Assembly: GCA_964611635.1 (NCBI GenBank)
Contig: CAZTAS010000187.1
Span: 1-12,906, forward strand
Source: JAFDED01 sp964611635
GTDB taxonomy: Bacteria; Desulfobacterota; JAFDED01
Direction: 5' to 3'
Length of the DNA: 12,906 nt
The notes beneath the pieces were generated by a model, which saw only the letters and a list, made by a program, of their open reading frames with translations, was not told the DNA's origin and searched no databases. The position numbers and the translations under genes were made by a program. Positions 6,626 through 12,906 of the stretch are shown in pieces (position 1 is the stretch's first letter; each line of letters starts with the position of its first letter).

Positions 6626-8170
6626 CTATAAGGTGCGCAATTCGCCGATGAACAACTTCAGCTTCCTCAAAAGCGTCCTAGCTTCCTCCGGATTTTTTTC
6701 GATGATGTTTTCCAACTGAAACGGATCCTCACGCCGATCATATAGCTCGTCCTCATGGGGGATTTCTGCTTCGCCGTGGGGCGTACAGGTCCACATATCT
6801 GCACTCTGCAAATCTTTTGTTGCTTCTCCGGCCTCCATGCCGAAATTATCGTATATTTTTTTGATGGCCTCTTCCGTGTTTTCGCACTTGTTCGGCAACC
6901 AATGGACATAACTGTAGTCGTCGGTGACAATGCTCCAGGAAAAACCGTAGTAGCCCGTAATGGCAAAATCCCGAAGCTTATCCTTCTCAGAGGCCACAAG
7001 GGGCAAGATGCTTTTTCCGGTCATATCCTTGGCGGACAGCGTGCTTTTCAGTTTAAAACCTTCGCGCCCTTCCGTGCTTTTTTCAAGAAAGCCGAGCCAA
7101 TCCAGAACGGTTGGACCCATGTCGCAGGATTGGATAAAGGATTTAACGCGCTTCCCCGCTCCGATACCCGGCGCCCGAACAAGACAAGGGACATGCGCCA
7201 TTTCTTCATAAGGCCACGGCCTGGACTTGCGCAAAAGACCATGACCATGTTTACCGTTGCCAAGGGGTTGCCCATGATCTGACGTGAGAATGATGAGAGT
7301 ATTGTCCCAGAAGCCCAGGGCTCGAATCTTATCTAGCAGTTTTCCCACCCATTTATCAACAAGTGTAACTTTCTCTGCATATAACATGCGGATGTGACGG
7401 AGTTCTTTTTCAGTAAACCGGTCTTTTGTGGGGCCGGGGATAGGATGGATTTGATCTTTCCCTTTGTAGCCTGGATCGTAGAGGTAGTCCGTGTCGGTTT
7501 CCCAAACGGAAGGGGGATCCCAGGGTTCATGGGGATCAAAGGAATCCACCCAGAGGAAAAAAGGTTTGGTTCGGTCCACATGTTCTTCCAAATATTTCAT
7601 GCTGTCTTTCATTACTGTGGCAACCTGGCAGTCTTCGTCGCTTCGCCAGTGTTGTCGGTGTTTCAGAAGGGACTCCATCTCGCTTTTCATAGATGTTAGG
7701 ATGGTGAGATCGATCCCCTTTTCACTGCGCTCTTCAAAGAAATCGTCGGGATTAAGGCCGACGAGTTGATCGTTCTCAAAATACTAGGTATCCAACTCTT
7801 GTCCGTGGGAAAATTTTACGTAATCAAAACCTCGGCTGAATCCATACTTAGGCAACCGCATGGGTGCGGTATCGAATACCAGAGCTGTTTGAACACCGGT
7901 CCCCCAGAGAATGTCCGAGATGGTGGTGTCTTCCGGTCGGAGCGGTCCCCAACCGACGAACGGCAGGGTATATCTCCCTGTAAGCATTGAGCGCCGGCAA
8001 GGAACGGTGGGAAGGGCGTCAGCATAGCAATTTTCAAATAGAGCGCCCTGCAAGGCAAACCTGTCGTAATTCGGCGTTTGGATCCAGTTGTTGCCGTAAC
8101 AGCCCAGGTAATCGTATTGAAGCGTATCGGTCATCACAACGATAACGTTGTTGATTTCCTTTGTCTTCAT
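6626..8170 (-). pseudogene. Second sulfatase-like hydrolase, interrupted by one in-frame TAG codon
   Basis: Full-length paralog of the sulfatase at 1519-3063: both are 515 codons including stop, with no indels seen and roughly 85-90% protein identity by eye over the first 128 residues. Codon 129 is TAG (7786-7784) where the intact copy has CAG, a single C-to-T change. The remaining 385 codons are open and keep the metal-site motif TSDHG and the YEE..HVP stretch. The nucleophile position is again Thr (PTVPCRR), as in the intact copy. The result is either a fresh nonsense mutation, a sequencing error, or amber readthrough. Restart at the ATG at 7690 is unlikely since no ribosome site precedes it and that piece lacks the nucleophile. 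The gene start has AAGGAA 8-9 bases before ATG 8170, and a well-formed sigma54-type promoter lies further upstream. The natural stop is also TAG, which argues mildly against reassignment of TAG. Confidence 0.85.
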
Positions 8171-8209
8171 GATACGTTCCTTACTATTAATGGATCAAAT
8201 TTTCGTTTC

Positions 8210-8235
8210 AACCCGATGCGAAACCATGACGGGTT
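8210..8235 (-). promoter_or_regulatory. Leader hairpin upstream of the second sulfatase
   Basis: On the minus strand AACCCG (8235-8230) pairs fully with CGGGTT (8215-8210) across a 14-base loop TCATGGTTTCGCAT. It lies about 9-34 bases after the start predicted from the -24/-12 element. The loop core CATGG...GCATC is shared with the leader before the TRAP binding-protein gene, while the stem bases differ but still pair. Confidence 0.45.
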
Positions 8236-8253
8236 TTGCTTTCTATATTTTTC

Positions 8254-8271
8254 AGCACAAAGTGTACCAAT
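8254..8271 (-). promoter_or_regulatory. Sigma54-type (-24/-12) promoter for the second sulfatase
   Basis: On the minus strand the element reads ATTGGTACACTTTGTGCT. GG and GC are separated by exactly 10 bases, as RpoN requires; against TGGCAC-N5-TTGC it differs at two positions. Transcription would begin near 8243, about 73 bases before the ATG. The gene for a sigma54-dependent activator is divergent and adjacent, which supports the call. Confidence 0.6.
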
Positions 8272-8273
8272 CA

Positions 8274-8307
8274 CAATAATGTTTATAACATACTGATACT
8301 GTTATTG
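8274..8307. repeat. Nested AT-rich inverted repeats upstream of the sulfatase promoter
   Basis: ATGTT-TAT-AACAT (8279-8291) is a perfect short dyad, and CAATAA (8274-8279) pairs with TTATTG (8302-8307) around it. It lies immediately upstream of the -24 element on the minus strand. It could be a bending or repressor site, or chance in AT-rich DNA. The 8-mer TGATACTG inside it recurs upstream of the TRAP promoter. Confidence 0.3.
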
Positions 8308-8360
8308 AAAACAAACCTTCATGCAATTCACTTAACGCCTACATGTCTGCATTACGACCA

Positions 8361-8381
8361 TTGCTGTCTCTATGACGACAA
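8361..8381. promoter_or_regulatory. Candidate activator-binding dyad upstream of the second sulfatase promoter
   Basis: The site fits the symmetric pattern TTGnnGTC-N5-GACnnCAA over 21 bp. Its part from 8366 to 8381 (GTCTCTATGACGACAA) matches the site at 6591-6606 in 14 of 16 positions. The centre of that part is about 106 bp upstream of the -24 GG, roughly one helical turn further than at the TRAP promoter, so both sites face the same side of the DNA. The rest of the 354-bp divergent gap (8171-8524) shows no gene; I found no convincing sigma70 promoter for the regulator. Confidence 0.5.
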
Positions 8382-8524
8382 TTCTATTGCAACCACCTGC
8401 TGGATGTGATATGGAGTGGTTTAATTCGCTTCGCAGTGGGCAAACGAAGCCAAGGTCAAAGAATGAATTCCGATAATCCATAATAGGCCTGAAGAGCTAT
8501 ACAAATGCAAGGAGGATAGACAAG

Positions 8525-11434
8525 ATGTTTCGCCATGTCCGTAACGGAGATCTAAAAAATCAAATGGACTTGGATTCACAGATTGATATTGTCAAAAGTG
8601 ATAGTGAAGTCAAGCAAGCTGCATTTGTTGCTTTTGAGTGTGCTGGGAGGCTGATCAAAAATGGGAACCTTGAAGCTGCAGTTGAATACAATTTCAAGGC
8701 AGCTTCTTATGCTGCTAAATTCATGGGAGATCCAGAATGCGACAGACTGTTCCTCTCTGTTTCATTGAGTCTGTCGGATCTATGTGTAAATGTTAGAAAA
8801 AGGAAAGAAGAAGTTCTGCAAGTTCTGCATCAAGCACGGGATGTTTCTCGACGACTCGGGGATGAACGACATTTGGCATTGTTAAACTTACATCTGGGCC
8901 GAATTTATAACCTCCTTAACAAATCTGGCGATGCAGTGAGTTTTTTCAATTCAGGCCTGACCGCCGTGAAAGAACTGGGTGATGATGATATTAGAATGCA
9001 GTCAGCTGAATTTCTTGGAATCTTCCATTTTATTCACGGGAGCCCCAACCAGGCTTTGGAACATTTTGATCGAGCCATGTCCTCGGCTGATACCTGTCGC
9101 GACGGCCGATTGTTCAACCGTATGATCCCCATTATTTTGGGAAGCAGCGCTGCTTTTTCGGCCCAGTTTAGTCGTGCTATCGGGGTGATGGATTCCAGCT
9201 GGCGACGCGCCCTGCTGAAGTCGGATGATCTGTTTGCAACATGGTACAGAGCGCACTTAGGAAACGTCTTGCTAATGGCGGGGAAAAGGCCGAAAGCTTT
9301 CGCGCACCTTCAGGAAGCCCAGAAAGAGGCTCTAACGCACAGTAATGCCTATGCTCTTGCCTGGGCCCTAAGGGCTCTAGCTTACTACTACTCCCTCGAA
9401 GGACGGCCTAAAAAATCTTATGACATGTTTAAGAAGTGTTTAATTGAATCATCAAAGTTGGGTTTGAAAAAGCCACCTTATGCCCTTCCATGGGTTCTTG
9501 AATTGCTTTTTGAGTACCATGAGAGAGGATATAGACCGCTTCCCGCTTATGATTTTCAAAAGGAAATGGAAATCGCTCTCAAGGGAATTAATATTCATCT
9601 TCGTGGGACAGCATTCCGCATCCTCGCCAAACAGGCTGAGGCTGAAATTAGCGGAGAGGACTTGGGTAAAATTGAACAACTGCTCAAAAAAAGCGAGGCT
9701 GACCTTGAATGTGCAGGGACCCCCGTAGATTTGGCAAAAACCAGAGCGGAGTTGGCAAAGCTCAGGCTTCACCAGGGTCATCGAGAAGAAGCCATCGAAC
9801 GGGCTTTGCAGGCTTGGGAGGGGTTATCGATTTACGGACTTGAGTCTTTTCCAAAAGAACTAAGGTCTCTAATATACGGCCGCAATTACACCGCCAAAGG
9901 CCTGGGAGAAGGTGACGACGTGCTAGAACGATATTTGGAGATGTTGGATGACTTAGTTCCAAGTGCTGATTTGGATGAATTGTTTTTTCGCCTTCTCGCG
10001 GTTACAAGCCGATTTTTCGAGGCCGAGCGCGGCGCGATATTCCTGGCAGAGGGCGATGAACCCAAGTCAAAACTCATATTAGGAACAACATACAATATGG
10101 CTCCGAAAGAAGTGCGAGATGAAGAGTTCAGGACCAACATGACTTATGTGCTTAGAGCCTACAAAAACAACCAGTCATTTAATGTTAAACGACCATCCTC
10201 TGGTTACGCAAAACCGGAACACCAGACTACCGCCATTCTGTGCATTCCGTTTGAAATTGACGGCCAAGTACGTGGTGTACTGTATCATGAGAACATTTAT
10301 AGTGAGGGTACATTCGAATTTTCTAACAGCACCATCAAACGGATTGGGCAGAGCCTAGGGATCTATGTCATGCGTATTCAGCAATACTGCAGACAGATGG
10401 AAGAGAAAACTCTCGCGGCCCTTAGGGAAACTACGAACAAGGAGGAAACCGACGAAAAGGAAATCTTAGGCCAAAGCCTGGTTATGCGAGAGTTGCTCAT
10501 CCGAGCAGACAAAGCTGCTAAATCCGATGTTCCTGTGCTCCTCCTTGGGGAAACGGGCGTTGGTAAAGAGCTTCTGTCGAGAAGACTGCATCGTATGAGC
10601 TCTCGCAAGATGGGGCCCTTTGTGGCAGTTGACCTATCAAGCATACCTGAAACGCTTGTTGAGAGCGAATTATTCGGCCACGAAAAAGGAGCATTCACCG
10701 GTGCGACACACCAGAAGCTGGGGCGCATAGAATTATCCAATAAAGGTACGCTTTTCATTGATGAAATTGGAGAAATCTCTTTGTCTTTACAGGCAAAACT
10801 CTTGCGGACATTGGAGGGAAAAACGTTTTATAGGTTGGGTGGAGTTAAGAATATTAATTCTGATTTCCGACTCGTCGCTGCCACAAACCGTGATTTGGTA
10901 AAGGAAGTGGAAAAGGGCGACTTCAGAGAAGATCTCTATTACCGTCTTAACGTTGTGCCCCTAATCATTCCGCCATTGCGTAAGCGCGGCAATGACATTA
11001 TCATTTTGGCAAAGCATTTTCTTGGTAGATTATCAAAAAAATATAAACAACCCCGTCCTGAACTTACATCGGAAATCCAGTCAGTCCTGAAAACGTACCA
11101 ATGGCCCGGCAATGTGAGGGAACTACAAAATGTCATTGAGCGGGCCGTGATTTTAGGAGATGTTGAAGATCTCAAGCTTATGGTTTTCCAAGGGCCCAGA
11201 AGGACTTCTGCGGCATCTGACATGCTTGATAACCTGATATCCGAAATGCCTACGATGGATGAACTTCAACGACAGTATATTACTTACGTAATAAAAAGAA
11301 CCAACGGCAAGATGAGCGGCACTGGAGGCGCAACAGAACTATTGGGAATGAAGCGGACAACACTCTATACGCGAATGAAGAAGTTAGGTATGGGGTGTTG
11401 TCGTAAGGAGGGTCAAGCCTCATATGGCCAATAA
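8525..11434 (+). CDS. Sigma54-dependent transcriptional activator with TPR-like and GAF sensory regions
   Basis: Activator of 969 residues. The N-terminal part, about 30-450, is alpha-helical with repeated TPR-like pairs (for example GNLEAAVEYNFKAA and GSPNQALEHFDRA) and probably senses a partner or ligand. A GAF domain follows at about 480-630. The AAA+ module has Walker A GETGVGKE at 675-682, the sigma54-contact loop GAFTGA at 722-727, Walker B LFIDEIGE at 743-750 and RED-LYYRLNVVPL downstream. A Fis-type helix-turn-helix with LLGMKRTTLYTRMKKLGM closes the protein (about 916-957). ATG at 8525 is preceded by AAGGAGG. There is no receiver domain, so it is not a classic response regulator. It hydrolyses ATP to open RpoN promoters. 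Its divergent position beside two -24/-12 promoters with matching upstream sites suggests that it controls the TRAP/sulfatase genes. The effector is unknown. Confidence 0.94.
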   Translation: MFRHVRNGDLKNQMDLDSQIDIVKSDSEVKQAAFVAFECAGRLIKNGNLEAAVEYNFKAASYAAKFMGDPECDRLFLSVSLSLSDLCVNVRKRKEEVLQVLHQARDVSRRLGDERHLALLNLHLGRIYNLLNKSGDAVSFFNSGLTAVKELGDDDIRMQSAEFLGIFHFIHGSPNQALEHFDRAMSSADTCRDGRLFNRMIPIILGSSAAFSAQFSRAIGVMDSSWRRALLKSDDLFATWYRAHLGNVLLMAGKRPKAFAHLQEAQKEALTHSNAYALAWALRALAYYYSLEGRPKKSYDMFKKCLIESSKLGLKKPPYALPWVLELLFEYHERGYRPLPAYDFQKEMEIALKGINIHLRGTAFRILAKQAEAEISGEDLGKIEQLLKKSEADLECAGTPVDLAKTRAELAKLRLHQGHREEAIERALQAWEGLSIYGLESFPKELRSLIYGRNYTAKGLGEGDDVLERYLEMLDDLVPSADLDELFFRLLAVTSRFFEAERGAIFLAEGDEPKSKLILGTTYNMAPKEVRDEEFRTNMTYVLRAYKNNQSFNVKRPSSGYAKPEHQTTAILCIPFEIDGQVRGVLYHENIYSEGTFEFSNSTIKRIGQSLGIYVMRIQQYCRQMEEKTLAALRETTNKEETDEKEILGQSLVMRELLIRADKAAKSDVPVLLLGETGVGKELLSRRLHRMSSRKMGPFVAVDLSSIPETLVESELFGHEKGAFTGATHQKLGRIELSNKGTLFIDEIGEISLSLQAKLLRTLEGKTFYRLGGVKNINSDFRLVAATNRDLVKEVEKGDFREDLYYRLNVVPLIIPPLRKRGNDIIILAKHFLGRLSKKYKQPRPELTSEIQSVLKTYQWPGNVRELQNVIERAVILGDVEDLKLMVFQGPRRTSAASDMLDNLISEMPTMDELQRQYITYVIKRTNGKMSGTGGATELLGMKRTTLYTRMKKLGMGCCRKEGQASYGQ

Positions 11435-11550
11435 ATACCACATGGATAAACTGCCAAAAAAGCCGACAGCAATGGTAGAACTTTCAAGAAACTACAAACA
11501 CGACACACTTACAATCAAGGAAAAACCCGCGCGGCATTTTTGGTCAGTCC

Positions 11551-11909
11551 TCACCCATTTGTTGGGCATCTTCCGCAGAATTTCAGGGGTAATTCAGATA
11601 CTTCGCTACACACTACTTGCTTCACACTGCCAAATTCGGATAATCGATTGCTCGTCTTCTCGTCCTTGTACAGCCCTCTATTGATCTCGAGTATGATTCC
11701 CAATACTGCTGTCTGTTTTTTATAATATTCTATAGGAACCAATGCTCCACTAAATGGACGATTTATCCCTACGGAAAAACCTCGCTCAGCAAAATTTGTT
11801 GTCACAAATTCCGTGAGCCAATCGGGCGTATGGAATGAATCCGTACCGATGCAAATATCAGGACGTTCTCTGCATTTGGGAATCACATACCCCATCTTGC
11901 AGGGGGGTA
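11551..11909 (-). pseudogene. C-terminal remnant of an N-formylglutamate amidohydrolase-like gene
   Basis: The minus strand encodes about 115 residues with clear family landmarks: RPDICIGTDSFHTP, then G-F-S-V-GINRPFSGALVP, then GIILEINRGLY, and a tail ending near the usual C-terminus. Members of this family are about 250 residues and hydrolyse N-formylglutamate or related amides. Upstream the same frame carries two stop codons (TAA at about 11928-11926 and another near 11970), and the N-terminal catalytic half with its DCHSF-type motif cannot be read in a single frame. Faint similarity may continue to about 12058 in mixed frames. No ribosome site precedes the ATG at 11895, so the fragment is probably dead. 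It is antisense to and unrelated to the sulfatase operon. Confidence 0.7.
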
Positions 11910-12577
11910 TGGTCTGGGTGAGTTACCATGAGCTTTGCGCTGCGGATCGGAGTGAAGGTTACCGATATGATCTGCGACTTGGCAGGGTTTCAAGGATTCT
12001 TTTAGTATCCTTCAATAGATTGGGGGTCTCAGAATTGCAGGATCGATACGGATGGTGAAGATTGTGAACGGTCAACAAATATCCTATCAGTGAGCGCCAA
12101 ATGACATCCAAACTTAAGGTACCGAATCCATCTCTAAGAAGTTGAAGATGCGGTCATCCACTCGAACCCACAAACTAATGAACTGTTTTTAGCCAAGGAT
12201 TGATCTCACTATCTAATCAATTTCTGAAATAGTGCGGGTTGACACTACATTTTGATATATGTCGTTATTGGGAATTACAGATACAGCCACGGTATATGGA
12301 ATAGCGGTGAATTCCAGATAAGAGCCAAACGACAATATGGAATTATTCGATCGTCCAATCAAGTCCTCAGCCTAATCCTGTCGGCAGAGATATCAATAAT
12401 TCCTTGAGACCGAATAATTGCGATACCCTCCTTCGGAGAGGTAGTAGCAAGAAATAGACATAAGTGACAGAAATGCCTGTTCAGATAGAATGAAATTGTA
12501 AGATTTGGTAGGAACGCCGAGGCGGGGCCGAAAATTGAAAGCTCTAATTCTTGAGTCACGGAAGGAGGGTAAGGTCT

Positions 12578-12753
12578 ATGAAAAGCTACGTTATCAAACA
12601 TGTAATCAGGAACCCAAAAACAGGAAGGCTGAGAAAACTCAAAAAAAAGACCTAAACATAGACAACCACAAAGGAGTCAGGGAAGCATTCAAGACACTAT
12701 ACCAAATTAAAATAGCCCGCCGGATAGAAAACCACCTGAAAACCGAAAAATGA
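12578..12753 (+). other. Possible small basic protein gene with a -1 frameshift site (A_AAA_AAG)
   Basis: ATG 12578 has GGAGGG nine bases upstream and begins a 25-residue, Lys/Arg-rich frame (MKSYVIKHVIRNPKTGRLRK...) that ends on TAA at 12653-12655. The frame runs through eight A residues (12641-12648) giving a zero-frame A-AAA-AAG heptamer at 12643-12649, the strongest type of bacterial -1 slippery site. A slip there enters the next frame and yields a 58-residue basic product ending at TGA 12751-12753. An AGGAAGG lies about 14 bases before the heptamer, as in stimulated sites. Alternatively it is a broken gene that lost one A, or chance. No family was recognised; a remnant of a mobile-element protein beside the tRNA gene is conceivable. 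Confidence 0.3.
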
Positions 12754-12799
12754 CAATATCGGCGTCCCCGCCTGGCATGAATCCCAAAAAACTGACAAA

Positions 12800-12842
12800 A
12801 ATGCAAAAAACAAAAGCCCTAATATCAAACACTTAGGGCTTT
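12800..12842 (-). terminator. Intrinsic terminator downstream of tRNA-Glu
   Basis: A perfect 10-bp inverted repeat, AAAGCCCTAA (12813-12822) and TTAGGGCTTT (12833-12842), surrounds a 10-base loop. On the minus strand it is followed by TGTTTTTTGC, a U-rich tract. It lies 12 bases past the tRNA 3' end, in the right orientation to end tRNA-Glu transcription. Confidence 0.85.
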
Positions 12843-12854
12843 CGACATTCCATA

Positions 12855-12906
12855 TGGCGTCCCCAACCGGATTTGAACCGGTGTTGCCGGCGTGAAAGGC
12901 CGGTGT
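12855..12906 (-). tRNA. tRNA-Glu (anticodon TTC), 3' part, cut by the window edge
   Basis: The minus strand shows an anticodon stem CCGGC/GCCGG with a seven-base loop CTTTCAC (anticodon TTC), a T arm ACCGG-TTCAAAT-CCGGT, the 3' acceptor strand TGGGGAC with discriminator G, and an encoded CCA. The D arm and 5' acceptor strand lie beyond the right edge. tRNA genes are frequent insertion points for integrative elements, but no integrase is seen beside it. Confidence 0.92.

Larger units (their letters stand above)
11435..12854. other. Gene-poor region between the regulator and tRNA-Glu
   Basis: About 1.4 kb with no long credible reading frame. It contains the amidohydrolase-like remnant (minus strand), the short basic frame near 12578 and the tRNA terminator, each listed separately. 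Nothing was recognised between about 11910 and 12570: no transposase, integrase, IS ends or direct repeats of the tRNA 3' end were seen. Decayed accessory DNA next to a tRNA gene is the simplest reading. Confidence 0.6.

Noticed and set aside
6755..7282. 175-residue plus-strand open frame inside the second sulfatase
   Set aside because: Antisense shadow; it carries no motif of its own and mirrors conserved sulfatase codons.
6626..7690. Separate 354-residue gene starting at ATG 7690
   Set aside because: No ribosome site precedes it, it lacks the nucleophile and first metal ligand, and the frame is continuous with the upstream part except for one TAG codon.
11424..11684. 86-residue plus-strand frame overlapping the end of the activator gene, with AAGGAGG about 12 bases upstream
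   Set aside because: Its second half is antisense to the recognisable amidohydrolase-like fragment and the sequence shows no family features; the overlap and ribosome-like site are not enough.
12359..12601. 80-residue minus-strand frame
   Set aside because: No ribosome site, no recognisable motif, and it overlaps the small plus-strand frame in a gene-poor region.
12770..12906. tRNA-Glu as the end of an integrated element (att site)
   Set aside because: No second copy of the tRNA 3' end and no integrase were seen in the window; the other end could only lie outside it.
1..12906. CRISPR array or tandem repeats
   Set aside because: No regularly spaced direct repeats were seen in the window.

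Overview
The window looks like an accessory metabolic locus of an anaerobic, probably sulfate-reducing or related Desulfobacterota (old Deltaproteobacteria) genome. The basis is indirect: a large TPR-GAF-sigma54 activator, -24/-12 type promoters, a TRAP transporter, and a C-P-H-C thioredoxin paired with an atypical thioredoxin reductase. No ribosomal or other taxonomic marker gene is present, so the assignment is tentative.

Layout. Positions 93-8170 are a leftward (minus-strand) gene set. In transcription order it contains a second sulfatase-like gene broken by one in-frame TAG (6626-8170), a TRAP solute-binding protein (5321-6397), a fused TRAP permease DctQM (3250-5175), an intact sulfatase-like hydrolase (1519-3063), a small CPHC thioredoxin (1087-1401) and a thioredoxin reductase-like flavoprotein (93-1016). 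A divergent 969-residue sigma54-dependent activator (8525-11434) follows on the plus strand. From 11435 to the tRNA the DNA is gene-poor. It holds a decayed N-formylglutamate amidohydrolase-like fragment (about 11551-11909, minus) and a short basic reading frame with a dnaX-type slippery heptamer (12578-12753). The right edge cuts a tRNA-Glu(TTC) on the minus strand that has its own intrinsic terminator.

How it may work. The activator probably controls two matching leftward promoters, one before the TAG-interrupted sulfatase and one before the TRAP binding-protein gene. Both have a -24/-12-like element and share a 14/16 upstream motif (GTCTCTATG..GACAA) at nearly the same helical phase. Both also share a leader that can fold into a hairpin even though the stem bases differ. 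The TRAP system would import a small, probably anionic solute. The cytoplasmic sulfatase-like enzyme, which lacks a signal peptide, would cut an ester bond in it, and the thioredoxin pair would supply thiol reducing power. The substrate cannot be read from the sequence.

Most notable points: both sulfatase copies carry Thr instead of Cys/Ser at the formylglycine position; the second copy has a lone amber codon in an otherwise open frame; a perfect 28-bp palindrome lies inside dctQM; the binding protein lacks the usual TRAP ligand Arg; and the reductase lacks the NADPH-type HRR motif.
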